Below, in pieces: positions 8,698 to 16,929 of a stretch of DNA of 64,000 nucleotides. The DNA is taken from assembly GCA_963719525.1 (NCBI GenBank), contig CAVRCG010000001.1, forward strand, positions 124,001 through 188,000, written 5' to 3'. The notes under the pieces are model-generated. The model worked only from the letters and a program-made list of their open reading frames with translations, was not told the DNA's origin and searched no databases. Made by a program: the position numbers and the translations under genes. Numbering within the stretch: position 1 is the stretch's first letter; every line of letters starts with the position of its first letter. Source of the stretch: Bernardetia sp963719525. Lineage in GTDB: Bacteria > Bacteroidota > Bacteroidia > Cytophagales > Bernardetiaceae.

Positions 8698-10281
8698 CTA
8701 TTCCAACTCCAAATAAATAGCCTTTTCTCTATCTTTTATATACGCCCTCAAATCTTTGTAAGGAATATAAATTGGAAAAAAACGTTTTTGTGAACGGCTG
8801 TAAAGTGTCAATCTCAAATTATCAGGAAGGAAATTATAATGCTCCAAAACGGTAAGCGAATCATAAGGTTCAAACTCCATTTGATGACGATCAGACTCTA
8901 CCTCTACATGGCGTTTTGCTCGTGAATGAATACGTGCTTCAAAGCTATTTTGAGGATTTTTCTTGTCAATTTCGGTTTCGAATAGATGATTTAATCTAAA
9001 TACTTCGTTCTTCTTCAAGTCATAATTAAAAGCTACATATTCGGTTCGTTTGCTCCCCTGACGGATAAAAAATAGTCCACTAATCAGATTTTTGTTTGCA
9101 AAAAGAATATTGTAATTAATTTCTATATCACAATTTCTATTTTGAGAGCCTGTAGAATCTAATTTTGCTAGAAATTCTCTCTGCCAGGCATTTACGTGCG
9201 ATTTGATGTAAGTTTCATTAAAATCCTTCAATACATTTTCATCATCTGTTCCTGTAATTTGTGGGTAATACATACATAACGAACTACCATCAGATGTTTT
9301 GAAACGCTTAATATGATTTTCTAATGAATAAGGAAGGATTTTTTCTTTGTATAAAAAGTCTAGTTTTTGATTCGTTTTGGCAGATTCCCAAACACCTTTA
9401 AAGTTGTAATCATAATCAACAGAACCTTTGAAATATCCAGAAATAGTCTCGGCATCTAAGGCTGCACGTTCTTCAATTATCCATTCAAACTGTTTGTTTT
9501 TATCATCTTTTGAAGTTTTGCTAGTTTTATAATCAGTTGCATTTTCTAGATAAATATCTCGCCAAAATGTATCATAAAAATATACTCCACGCTGAAATTG
9601 AGGTGAACTTACATCTGCCGTTACGCATACATACGACCAAAGCGAATAATCTTTTCCTTCAATCGTTCCTTTCATACGCAACCATTCTCCACGTTCCCAT
9701 TGCGTAGAAATAGTTGTGTTTTGTTGCTCTCGTTTCTCAAACGGAGTTTTGTCCCAAGCAAAATGTGCATTTTTGTAAGGCAAAAAAACAGCCGAAGGTT
9801 CTTGCCAGCTTCCTACAGCAGGATGTGAAGTTTGAGAATAGGAAAGACGGGTAGTTGTATTACCACCGTTTTCTAAAAGATAAAAAATATAATTATTCTC
9901 TTTTTTGATAAGCTTTTGAATAAGCCAAACACGTTGAATTAAATTAGCTTGATAACGAATTTGCATGCGTTCATTTGCCAAATCATACTCAAACTTAAAA
10001 GTTGGGTTCATTCCCTCATACGGTTCTATCAAAATTCGTTTTCCTTCTTTTTCTGTCAGAAGAAACCATTCTTTGGGTAACTTTTCGATAGATTTGGCTA
10101 TTTCCTTCGGCTTTTCGAATTCATCAGAAGAAGAACAAGAAGTTAGAGAAAATACAATTACAAAAAAACTCAACCAATACAGGTCAAGAATCTCAAAAAT
10201 GCAAATTTTTGACTTCTCAACAGTTGAATTTTTAGAAGAAAAAGAGAATAAAGAATTGGGTAAATATTTCAAAAGAAACAA
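8698..10281 (-). CDS. Putative lipoprotein with C-terminal RsiV/DUF3298-like domain
   Basis: The frame encodes up to 527 residues. A hydrophobic stretch followed by a lipobox (FSLTSC, Cys 49) points to an outer-membrane or periplasmic lipoprotein. The 36 residues before the hydrophobic core are unusual for a signal peptide, so the true start may be internal (a TTG at 10173 begins right at the core) or the N-terminus may be altered. The middle carries many aromatic residues (RGVYFYDTFWRDIYL). The C-terminal third, from about residue 350, resembles DUF3298/RsiV-like domains: FNYDLKKNEVFRLNHLF, then LEHYNFLPDNLRLTLYSR and IPYKDLRAYIK. Role unknown. It is transcribed alone, ending 62 bases upstream of the higA start. 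Confidence 0.65.
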   Translation of the reverse strand: MFLLKYLPNSLFSFSSKNSTVEKSKICIFEILDLYWLSFFVIVFSLTSCSSSDEFEKPKEIAKSIEKLPKEWFLLTEKEGKRILIEPYEGMNPTFKFEYDLANERMQIRYQANLIQRVWLIQKLIKKENNYIFYLLENGGNTTTRLSYSQTSHPAVGSWQEPSAVFLPYKNAHFAWDKTPFEKREQQNTTISTQWERGEWLRMKGTIEGKDYSLWSYVCVTADVSSPQFQRGVYFYDTFWRDIYLENATDYKTSKTSKDDKNKQFEWIIEERAALDAETISGYFKGSVDYDYNFKGVWESAKTNQKLDFLYKEKILPYSLENHIKRFKTSDGSSLCMYYPQITGTDDENVLKDFNETYIKSHVNAWQREFLAKLDSTGSQNRNCDIEINYNILFANKNLISGLFFIRQGSKRTEYVAFNYDLKKNEVFRLNHLFETEIDKKNPQNSFEARIHSRAKRHVEVESDRHQMEFEPYDSLTVLEHYNFLPDNLRLTLYSRSQKRFFPIYIPYKDLRAYIKDREKAIYLELE

Positions 10282-10608
10282 TTATTTGATAGGAAGACTT
10301 AATTTGTGCCTAAATTACAAAATACAATTTACAAAAAAGCCTATTTTGTTATAAATCAATTTTTCAGATTATCAAATTTTAATACAGTATTTTGATTCAG
10401 TCTTATCAAAATTCTTATTTCTGGGATTTTACAACTTATTTTATCCTCATATTCTAAAAAAACCTTCCTTTTATCCAAAAAAAGTGAATAATTATTTTGA
10501 AAATTCCTTGATTTTGAGTAAATTATAGAAGAAAAAATATACTATCCTAATTAAAATAGAAATTCATTTAAATAAAAATATCTACACACACACACAAATC
10601 ACAAAATT
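10282..10608. other. Intergenic region, no gene
   Basis: This AT-rich region lies between divergent genes. It contains a short CA repeat (ACACACACACAC) near 10585, about 20 bases before the next ATG. No convincing promoter box or ORF was seen. Confidence 0.5.
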
Positions 10609-11037
10609 ATGGTTTCTACTGCAAATCAAACTCCCGATAAACACGTACAAAATTACCTTCGTGGACTGGCTGAAGAAGTAAATGGAAAATATACTGATTA
10701 TTCGGACGATACAGTTATCGTAACAATTCCTCTTAGTGATGGGCGTTATCAAAACGTAAAAGGATACATTATTCCTAGAGGCGATGGTGTTATGTTAGAA
10801 TTTATGTCCAAGGTATGCAAGTTAGAAGATAATTCAGATATTAGTTTGACTGAACTTTTAGAACTTAATAGTGGTCTTTGTTATTCCAAAATTCTACTCA
10901 AAGATGGCTATGTAGAAGTAGGTTCTTCTACCAAATATGAACTCTGCACGTATGACCAAGTTCGATATATGATTTTTGAAGTGGCACGAGTTGCCGATGA
11001 ACTAGAAAATCGTTTTACAGGCGAAGATGTTTATTAG
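10609..11037 (+). CDS. Conserved hypothetical protein, possibly YbjN / secretion-chaperone-like fold
   Basis: This is a 142-residue cytosolic protein with no signal or membrane segment. The pattern VQNYLRGLAEEVNGKY, then DTVIVTIPLSDGRYQNVKGYIIPRG, then LLELNSGLCYSKILLKDGYVEVG and a closing helix VRYMIFEVARVADELENRF resembles the alpha-beta fold of YbjN and type III secretion chaperone-like proteins. That is pattern recognition only. It is monocistronic, preceded by 330 bases of non-coding DNA. A second protein of possibly similar fold is next to PspA at 14581. Function unknown. Confidence 0.6.
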   Translation: MVSTANQTPDKHVQNYLRGLAEEVNGKYTDYSDDTVIVTIPLSDGRYQNVKGYIIPRGDGVMLEFMSKVCKLEDNSDISLTELLELNSGLCYSKILLKDGYVEVGSSTKYELCTYDQVRYMIFEVARVADELENRFTGEDVY

Positions 11038-11232
11038 AAAAGTAAATTCTATTTTATGTCCTACTACATATTCAAAAATCCTTATTTAGTTCTTTGTACA
11101 AAGAAATAGGTAAGGATTTTTCTTTTGAAGAATAAAAAAACAGAGATTCATAAAATTTCCTGAATAAAACGATAATGTGTAAATTAAGACTTGAAACTTT
11201 ATCAACTTATTTTACTACCAATTTTTATACGT

Positions 11233-11847
11233 ATGAATATCAGAAATTTGAAATTTTGTGTGCTAATTATCTGTTTTGCAAGTCTTTTTTCGTGTGGTTC
11301 TACTGAAACGAAAGAAGCAGAATCTATGGAAACTGAAATTGTAGCACCAATAACAGAAGAAACAGAAGAAATAAAAGAGGTTCAAGAAGAAGCAAAACAA
11401 GACAATGAACTCATTATTTATCAAACATCTTTTTTAGGTTTGTCTCCAGATACTAAAATTGCAGATTATAAAGGAACACTAGAAAAAGGCTTGCTACAAA
11501 CAGGAGAAGGCGATTTTCCAATGTTTAATATGAAAGATAGTGAAGGAAATATTGTTGCTTATTTTGTTCCTTTTGGAGAAGTAGAAGGTAAAGAGGATAA
11601 AGTGGGTTCTATTACCATTACATCAGAACTAGCCAAAACAGAAGATGGAATTAAAATAGGCGATACTTTTGGAACATTACTAGAAAAATATCCAGACTTG
11701 AAAGTGTATGGTTCGGAAATAGAAGGCTACACGCAAGCTGTTGTAGGAGATTTGGGTTATAGACTTGACGAACAACATTATAGCTATCAGCTCAAAACAA
11801 GTGAAGTAAAAAAAGATACTAAAATTACTGAAATTACGATTAAGTAG
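11233..11847 (+). CDS. Putative lipoprotein, unknown function
   Basis: Start ATG at 11233 gives MNIRNLKFCVLIICFASLFSCGS: a short positively charged n-region, hydrophobic core and lipobox with Cys 21. An upstream TTG in frame (11191) would spoil this signal. After an acidic, Glu-rich spacer (about residues 25-60) comes a compact domain with LGLSPDTKIADYKGTL, EGNIVAYFVPFGEVEG and IKIGDTFGTLLEKYPDLKVYG. The last resembles domains that report a threshold or index in Bacteroidota lipoproteins. Mature length is about 184 residues. It ends at a bidirectional terminator shared with the convergent receiver-domain gene. Confidence 0.68.
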   Translation: MNIRNLKFCVLIICFASLFSCGSTETKEAESMETEIVAPITEETEEIKEVQEEAKQDNELIIYQTSFLGLSPDTKIADYKGTLEKGLLQTGEGDFPMFNMKDSEGNIVAYFVPFGEVEGKEDKVGSITITSELAKTEDGIKIGDTFGTLLEKYPDLKVYGSEIEGYTQAVVGDLGYRLDEQHYSYQLKTSEVKKDTKITEITIK

Positions 11848-11865
11848 ATTGAGTTTTTTTGCATG

Positions 11866-11895
11866 ACTGGTTCAAGCATTGATACTTGAATCAGT
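11866..11895. terminator. Bidirectional terminator between convergent genes
   Basis: Arms ACTGGTTCAAG (11866-11876) and CTTGAATCAGT (11885-11895) pair over 11 bases with one G-T, with an eight-base loop. A T-rich tract lies on each side. It separates the lipoprotein gene from the convergent receiver-domain gene, whose stop codon overlaps the distal arm. Confidence 0.75.
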
Positions 11896-12290
11896 TATTT
11901 TTCTACTGCTTCTTTTACTCGTTTTTGCAAATCTGTTGTTCCTGTTGCAATAAACTTGAAGGGAATCCTGTCTATAGACTTGCAAAAGGCTTTCAAATAG
12001 TTTTCCATTACATCAGCTCCTGCAATATTCATCGAATGAATAAAAATAATAGGTCGCTTGGTTTGATAGTCGTCTTTTTCTTCAAACCATTTTTTTGTGA
12101 TATGACTTCCTGTTTTGTGTCCTACCAAATCGTGGTCAAAGAAGACAATATCATACTTTTTTTCTTTTAATAATTCAGTTGCTTTTTGAGCATTATCAGC
12201 ACAATCTATTACAGCAAAATTTAGATTTTCTAATTTAGATTTGATTAATTCCTGCCTAAATTCAATGTCTTCTATTATTAAGATATTCAT
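11895..12290 (-). CDS. Receiver-like domain protein, possibly cyclic-phosphate-processing receiver (cREC)
   Basis: The 131 residues form a single alpha/beta receiver fold: MNILIIEDIEFRQELIKSKL (acidic pair after strand 1), then YDIVFFDHDLVGHKTGSHI (strand 3 with DHDL), then RPIIFIHSMNIAGADVM (strand 4 with H and S), and a C-terminal helix. The DHDL plus IHSMN arrangement, rather than the usual D followed by T/S and K, matches the proposed cyclic-phosphate-processing receiver group more than standard response regulators. No output domain is present and no histidine kinase is adjacent. Enzymatic activity is inference only. Confidence 0.65.
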   Translation of the reverse strand: MNILIIEDIEFRQELIKSKLENLNFAVIDCADNAQKATELLKEKKYDIVFFDHDLVGHKTGSHITKKWFEEKDDYQTKRPIIFIHSMNIAGADVMENYLKAFCKSIDRIPFKFIATGTTDLQKRVKEAVEK

Positions 12291-12328
12291 TTTCTTTTGA
12301 TTTAGTGAATGAATTTAATAAACAAATT

Positions 12329-13396
12329 TTATAAAACAGCTAAAATAATTTTTCCTTTATTTTGATTATTTTCCATGTCTTTGTGTGCTTGTTCTGCCAA
12401 AGACCAATCAAAAATAGAATCAACAACTGGTTTTAATTCTCCTTTTTCGAATAAAGGCAAAGCAAATTCTGAAAACTGCTCTGTAAGTTCTCTCTGATAT
12501 GCTAAAGAACGAGAACGAAGTGTTGAACCTGTAATCTGTATCCTTTTTAGTAAGATTTTAGAAAGAGTTGCGTTTTCTAATTTTGCGCCACTCATAGCTG
12601 CTAGAATAGCCATTTTACCATCAATTGCAATACAATCAATATTTTGTTTCCAATAATTCTGCCCAATAAAATCGATAATATAACTTACTCCTTTTTCGTT
12701 GGTCTGCTCTAAAATTACTTTTGCAAAATCTTCATTTTCATAATCAATGACTACATTTGCACCTAAGTTTTTACAAAACTCCTGTTTTGATTTTGAAGCC
12801 GTTACAAAAACTTTCATCTTTAAAACTTTACAAATCTGAATAGCAGCCGAACCGACACCACTAGCACCAGCATGAATCAAAATTGATTTCTGATTTAATT
12901 CATTCCCATTCTCCAATCCCCATTCCCCATTCTCCGTATTCCCTGTATTTTCATTCCCATTCCCCAATCCCTCGTCCCTCGCCCCTAATTTCAATGTCCA
13001 AAAAATCGTTTGAAAAGCTGTCAGAAACACTTCTGGAATGGCTGCTGCTTGTTCAAAAGAAAAATGCTTTGGTTTCAGAATTGCCATCTTTGCATCTATT
13101 GTAGCGAATTCTGCATATCCTCCTCCACTTACAAGTCCAAAAACCTCATCTCCTATTTTATGTTTTTTTGCTTTTTTACCAATTTCTACTACTTCTCCTG
13201 CTATTTCTAATCCTAAAATTTTTGATGCGCCTTTTGGTGGTGGATATTTTCCTGCTCGTTGTAAAAGGTCTGCTCTATTTAAGGCTGTTGCTTTTACTTT
13301 TACCAAAATTTCACTTTCTGATGGTGTTGGTTTTTCTGTTTCTTCTAGTTGTAATGGTTCACTTGGGTTTTCAGAATTATATAAAATTGCTTTCAT
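12329..13396 (-). CDS. NAD(P)H:quinone oxidoreductase / zinc-independent alcohol dehydrogenase family, with repeat-derived insertion
   Basis: This is a 355-residue medium-chain oxidoreductase of the quinone reductase type (PIG3/QorA-like). It would transfer hydride from NAD(P)H to quinones or enones. The N-terminal GroES-like domain is clear (LNRADLLQRAGKYPPPKGAS, then GLEIAGEVVEIG). The nucleotide-binding loop is ILIHAGASGVGSAAIQICK (about residues 172-190). A C-terminal helix pair (LAEQAHKDMENNQNKGKIIL) ends the protein. The oddity is residues about 138-168, where the family normally passes directly from LKLG to the loop. Here about 28 low-complexity residues rich in Gly, Asn and Glu are encoded by a purine-rich repeat that also occurs between genes elsewhere in the window. 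The insertion keeps the frame and sits at a domain junction. Confidence 0.88.
   Translation of the reverse strand: MKAILYNSENPSEPLQLEETEKPTPSESEILVKVKATALNRADLLQRAGKYPPPKGASKILGLEIAGEVVEIGKKAKKHKIGDEVFGLVSGGGYAEFATIDAKMAILKPKHFSFEQAAAIPEVFLTAFQTIFWTLKLGARDEGLGNGNENTGNTENGEWGLENGNELNQKSILIHAGASGVGSAAIQICKVLKMKVFVTASKSKQEFCKNLGANVVIDYENEDFAKVILEQTNEKGVSYIIDFIGQNYWKQNIDCIAIDGKMAILAAMSGAKLENATLSKILLKRIQITGSTLRSRSLAYQRELTEQFSEFALPLFEKGELKPVVDSIFDWSLAEQAHKDMENNQNKGKIILAVL
12895..12985 (-). repeat. Purine-rich GGGGAAT-type repeat inserted in a coding sequence
   Basis: On the minus strand this 91-base block reads as runs of GGGGCGAGGGACGAGGG, ATTGGGGAATGGGAATG, AAAATACAGGGAATACGG and GGGGAATGGGGATTGG. 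The same words in the same order recur between genes at 19807-19920 and, shortened, at 49330-49365 and 55522-55568. It lies wholly inside the quinone oxidoreductase gene and is translated without stops. Confidence 0.85.
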
Positions 13397-13495
13397 TTTT
13401 GTTTATTTTTATTCTATAATTAAATTTCTACGAAAGCTGAAGCATTCGGTACATTTTGCTCACTCTGAAGAGTAAGATACAGGTATAACTACAAA

Positions 13496-13528
13496 AAAAC
13501 CTATTTATTTTTGTTATAAATAGGTTTT
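13496..13528 (-). terminator. Rho-independent terminator after pspA
   Basis: Arms AAAACCTATTTAT (13496-13508) and ATAAATAGGTTTT (13516-13528) form a 13-bp perfect stem with a seven-base loop. It lies 25 bases beyond the stop of the PspA gene on the minus strand and 100 bases before the quinone oxidoreductase start. Confidence 0.8.
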
Positions 13529-13552
13529 CTGTAATTTTAAAAACATGTTTTC

Positions 13553-14341
13553 TTAACCTTCTTTTGTTGGAGGAGGTGGAGGAGTTGAAGCATCAGTACT
13601 TGATGTATCTTCAAAACTATCCGAACTAGAAGACGCATTTTGAGCCAATCCTAGTTTTGCTTTCAGTTCCAAAAGAGAAGCCGAAGAAGAAGTTGAACCT
13701 GCGCCAAGAGCCTTTTCTACATCGTCATCAACAGAGGTACTCATTGCAGCAATTTCGCCATACGATTCTGCTAATGCTTCCTCTTGTGCTACTTTTTCTT
13801 TCATGCGTTCAAGCATAGAAACCGTTCCACTAGAGTCTATTTGAGACATCTGTTTGTTGATTTTCTTAGTTGCAGAACTCACTTTTGAGCGTGCTTTCAA
13901 TGTGCGAAGTTCGTTTTCATACGTACCTACTTTTGACTTTAGCGTTTGAATGTTTTGATTCATTTTTGAGACATGCTGCTCATGTGAAGTCATTTCTTTT
14001 CCTGTGCGCTCTGCTTGTTGTTGTGCTTCTTCCTTTTTACGTAACATTTCAGAAGCCAGACGATCTGCCTCAGCAGGGTCTAGTTCTCCAGTTTGTGCTT
14101 TTTGAAGTAACAAAACTGCTTTCTGTTCGTAATTTTTAGATTGAGACAAAAATTGTTGATGATCACGTTTTGCACGAATTGCCAATGCTTTTAGTTCTGC
14201 TAATCCTTGAAGACTTTCGTTGAGGTTTCCTTTCAAATCACGAATTCCTTGCTCAGTCATCTTGATTGGATCTTCTAATTTATCTATTGCATTATGAGCC
14301 TCTGCTTTGCCCATGCTAAAAAGACGTTTGAATATAGACAT
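13553..14341 (-). CDS. pspA: PspA/IM30 (Vipp1) family membrane-maintenance protein
   Basis: PspA/IM30 proteins are ESCRT-III-like coiled coils that bind stressed membranes. This 262-residue copy shows the family's amphipathic N-terminus (MSIFKRLFSMGKAEAHNAIDKLEDPIKM), followed by long coiled coils through about residue 215 (LKALAIRAKRDHQQFL; EAQQQAERTGKEMTSHEQ; LKSKVGTYENELRTLKARSK). The acidic SYGEIAAM helix follows, then a short Ser/Thr/Pro-rich tail (DTSSTDASTPPPPP). The start ATG at 14341 matches family N-termini. A YbjN-like gene lies 239 bases upstream on the same strand. No PspF/PspB/PspC genes are present, so regulation differs from the enteric system. Confidence 0.9.
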   Translation of the reverse strand: MSIFKRLFSMGKAEAHNAIDKLEDPIKMTEQGIRDLKGNLNESLQGLAELKALAIRAKRDHQQFLSQSKNYEQKAVLLLQKAQTGELDPAEADRLASEMLRKKEEAQQQAERTGKEMTSHEQHVSKMNQNIQTLKSKVGTYENELRTLKARSKVSSATKKINKQMSQIDSSGTVSMLERMKEKVAQEEALAESYGEIAAMSTSVDDDVEKALGAGSTSSSASLLELKAKLGLAQNASSSSDSFEDTSSTDASTPPPPPTKEG

Positions 14342-14580
14342 AATTTATAGTTGCTTTTAAGTTCTGTTTAATTTTTTATTCTTTTTATCTGTACTAATAA
14401 TACAAATAAATTGGTAATTATACGATGTTGTTCTGAAATTGAGTTCTGAAATTTAATAAACCAAATTATGTTGATTTATCAATCTAAAATATATTAGATA
14501 AAGTTATACGTTTTTATTACTTCTTGTTTTACTAAAAAGTTAATTTTTTTTGATAACTCATAACTATAGTTCTAAATAAT

Positions 14581-15015
14581 TTAGCTTTGAACATAAAACT
14601 CTTCTTTTTCCGAATTTACATCTGCTTTTGCGAACTCTAAAAGGTGTTCCGAATATTCTGCCATCAATAGTTTGAGTGAATTAATAGAACCTTCAAGTTC
14701 GTTTAAATCTAAGTTTTCGATTTGAAGTGTATCTCTAAAGAGTAATTTTTTTCCTGTTTCATCTAGCGAAAAAGCTCCGTGTACAATTTCTCTATTTTTT
14801 TGGAGCAAACGAGTAAGCGTTCTTTCGTTAACGTGTTTGAGTTCTAAGATATACTGCTCAATAATTAGAATCGGATCTTCACAATCGACGACTAAATTAC
14901 GAATGCCTTCTTCTTCGTCATTGATAATAAAAAGTTGTTCTTCAGCATCTTCTGCTGTGATGTCGTAGCCGAGCTCTAGCAAGTAATCTTTTACAATCTG
15001 AAAGTGGTCTTTCAT
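14581..15015 (-). CDS. YbjN-like / secretion-chaperone-fold protein
   Basis: This 144-residue acidic cytosolic protein begins MKDHFQIVKDYLLELGYDI, followed by strands LFIINDEEEGIRNLVVDCEDPILIIEQYIL. The REIVHGAFSLDETGKKLLFRDTLQIENLDLNELEGSINSL segment (quoted here as the pattern HGAF...LLFRDTL...DLNELEGS) is typical of YbjN / Tir-chaperone-like proteins. Such proteins are often found beside PspA-like genes in Bacteroidota, and pspA is the next gene downstream here, 239 bases away. A scaffold role for PspA is a guess from position. Confidence 0.7.
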   Translation of the reverse strand: MKDHFQIVKDYLLELGYDITAEDAEEQLFIINDEEEGIRNLVVDCEDPILIIEQYILELKHVNERTLTRLLQKNREIVHGAFSLDETGKKLLFRDTLQIENLDLNELEGSINSLKLLMAEYSEHLLEFAKADVNSEKEEFYVQS

Positions 15016-15276
15016 ACAAGTTGATAAGTTAAATTTGATTGAATGGTAAGTCTGTTTTATTAGTCCTAGGAAATAATCCTTTAAAATAAGATTTTTTTAT
15101 GGAAAAAGTAGAATTAAACTGAAATTAAAATAGATTTTTTCTGAATTTTATCATTTCTGTGTCTTTATTACTGTGATTTTTTTGATTTTTTCGTAAAGAC
15201 ATAGTTTTTTATTTATTTATGGAACACAGATGGCTTATGTTTGTGGTTTTTTTGAATTGAAGAAATTTGATGAGTG

Positions 15277-16023
15277 TCAATCTATTTCGTTTTCCACTTC
15301 AATTATTTCTTCTTTTATCTTTTTGGGCTTATCCTTCGGAGATTTTAATATTTTTACTTTTAATTCTCTTTTTTCTTCGCTCTCAAAATCTCCTTCTGTA
15401 AATTCATTTTGAAGTTGCTCTTTTGTCATTAAATCTTCACTCACAATATTTACATAACCATTTTTCACAAAAAATATTTTTTGCTGATTATCAAAATAAG
15501 GAAAATTACCCATTGGCTGAAACTCAGTAACTATCTTATCCTTCAGAAAAATCAATTTATCATAACCATAAAAAATCATATTTCCCTTATAATAAACACA
15601 AAAGTCTGAATATCCTTCTCTCATATCATCACAACCAAAAAAGTCATCATCAAAAGAACCTGTTTTAGGAGAAGGAACAACATATTTCAAACTATCTTTA
15701 CTATAAGCTGCCATTATATAGGTAGTATCTTCATCATAAATATTTACTCTCACAATTTTTCCATCTTGATAAACATATTTAGTTGTACTTCCTTTTTCAT
15801 CATTTACTTGAATTAATTTTCCCTCTTCAAAAATCAAATACATACTTTTTTGAGATAGATGAAGCGTATCACTTCCACTTTCCAAAAGCAAAGAATACGG
15901 ATATAAATCTCCATAAATAATTACTTTAGCTTTCTCATTCGCAGACATTTTGGAATAATCTTGTGAGAAAGCAGTTTGAGAGAGAAAAAGTAATAGGCAC
16001 AGAATTGAATAAATTGATTTCAT
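15277..16023 (-). CDS. Secreted protein, tandem paralogue B
   Basis: The 248 residues begin with a Sec signal peptide (MKSIYSILCLLLFLSQTAFSQ). The next 40 residues (DYSKMSANEKAKVIIYGD, then YPYSLLLESGSDTL) are nearly identical to those of the upstream paralogue at 16026-16811. The remainder is much more diverged but keeps the order of strands: FEEGKLIQV, YQDGKIVRVNIY, CVYYKGNMIFY, FFVKNGYVNIVSED, then ELKVKILKSPKDKPKK at the C-terminus. No known domain is recognised; repeated short strands recall beta-propeller or MORN-like sheets. The start codon lies two bases after the paralogue's stop, so the pair is one operon. Confidence 0.75.
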   Translation of the reverse strand: MKSIYSILCLLLFLSQTAFSQDYSKMSANEKAKVIIYGDLYPYSLLLESGSDTLHLSQKSMYLIFEEGKLIQVNDEKGSTTKYVYQDGKIVRVNIYDEDTTYIMAAYSKDSLKYVVPSPKTGSFDDDFFGCDDMREGYSDFCVYYKGNMIFYGYDKLIFLKDKIVTEFQPMGNFPYFDNQQKIFFVKNGYVNIVSEDLMTKEQLQNEFTEGDFESEEKRELKVKILKSPKDKPKKIKEEIIEVENEID

Positions 16024-16025
16024 AT

Positions 16026-16811
16026 CTATTTTTTATCTAAAAACTCATCGATTGTCATACTCTCTTCTCTTACAGGCTTATCTTTTGGAGATTTCAATAT
16101 TCTTAATCTCAATTCATGTTTTTCTGTCATTAAAAAATCGGTCAAACAATATTCATTTTCGTAGCCTTCTTGAGTTAGTATATTTTCTCTAATAATGTGA
16201 ACATAACCATCTTTTATAAAAAAAGTGTTCATTTGTATATCTACCTTTTCTGGAAAATGAAAACTTGGCATATTTTCACATGTTACTTTTTTTTTATAGA
16301 AAATCCATTTTTGTGATAGATGAACGATTGTATTTTTCTTATAATAAACACATTCCTCAATACGATTCATAGTATCACAGCATATTTCGTTTCTGTTCTT
16401 AGCAAAATATTGATTCATAGGATAATAAGGTAAAGTATGCGAGGGTAAACCTATTATACTATCATTTCTATACTTTGGCAGATAAGCAAAAGGGGACAGA
16501 TAATGACCTTCAATTGTTTGTTCTGCTCTTACTATTCTATTTTTTTCATAAAAATAAGTTGATGTGTCTTTGGCTCTGATTATTTGTATTAATTTTCCGT
16601 CTTCAAAAATCAATGTAGATTGTATTTTATTAAATGGTACATAAACAGAAAGTGTATCACTTCCACTTTCCAAAAGCAAAGAATATGGATAGTCATTTCC
16701 ATAAATTATAACCTTTGCTTTCTCATTCGCAGACATTTTAGAATAATCTTGCGAGAAAGCAGTTTGATTGAAGAAAAGTAATGTAAACAGAAGTAAAAAA
16801 GTAAATTTCAT
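16026..16811 (-). CDS. Secreted protein, tandem paralogue A
   Basis: This 261-residue secreted protein has the signal peptide MKFTFLLLFTLLFFNQTAFSQ and the same mature N-terminus as its downstream neighbour (DYSKMSANEKAKVIIYGN). The cysteines CCDTMNRIEECVYYKK in its middle align with C-containing ECVYY/FCVYY strands of the paralogue. The C-terminal ELRLRILKSPKDKP is shared. A recent tandem duplication followed by divergence of the body is the simplest reading. Function unknown. The dispersed repeat copy at 16833-16918 lies just upstream of the start. Confidence 0.75.
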   Translation of the reverse strand: MKFTFLLLFTLLFFNQTAFSQDYSKMSANEKAKVIIYGNDYPYSLLLESGSDTLSVYVPFNKIQSTLIFEDGKLIQIIRAKDTSTYFYEKNRIVRAEQTIEGHYLSPFAYLPKYRNDSIIGLPSHTLPYYPMNQYFAKNRNEICCDTMNRIEECVYYKKNTIVHLSQKWIFYKKKVTCENMPSFHFPEKVDIQMNTFFIKDGYVHIIRENILTQEGYENEYCLTDFLMTEKHELRLRILKSPKDKPVREESMTIDEFLDKK

Positions 16812-16832
16812 AATTATTTTATTTTTAGAACA

Positions 16833-16918
16833 AAACTTTGACAGTCCTTTCAGAAGGCTGTCAATAGTTGAATATATAAACTATTGTCAGAATTTTTTTA
16901 AAACTACTGACAAAGTTT
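16833..16918 (+). repeat. AAACTTTG-bounded hairpin repeat (MITE-like), copy A
   Basis: The 86-base element is bounded by inverted ends AAACTTTGACAGT and ACTGACAAAGTTT (one mismatch). Inside is a second inverted pair, CTGTCAATAGTT and AACTATTGTCAG. The inverse-oriented copy B (36675-36768) matches it along nearly its whole length. It lies between cryptochrome-DASH and the secreted paralogue, both minus strand, and may also serve as a terminator. Confidence 0.85.
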
Positions 16919-16929
16919 TTTTATTTTTT

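Noticed and set aside
10585..10600. CA dinucleotide run as a phase-variable promoter
   Set aside because: Only about six units and no visible promoter boxes flanking it.
12883..13475. Three or four plus-strand ORFs opposite the quinone oxidoreductase gene
   Set aside because: They are antisense shadows. Their Pro/Ser/His-rich translation comes from the pyrimidine strand of the repeat block; the minus-strand product is a recognised enzyme.
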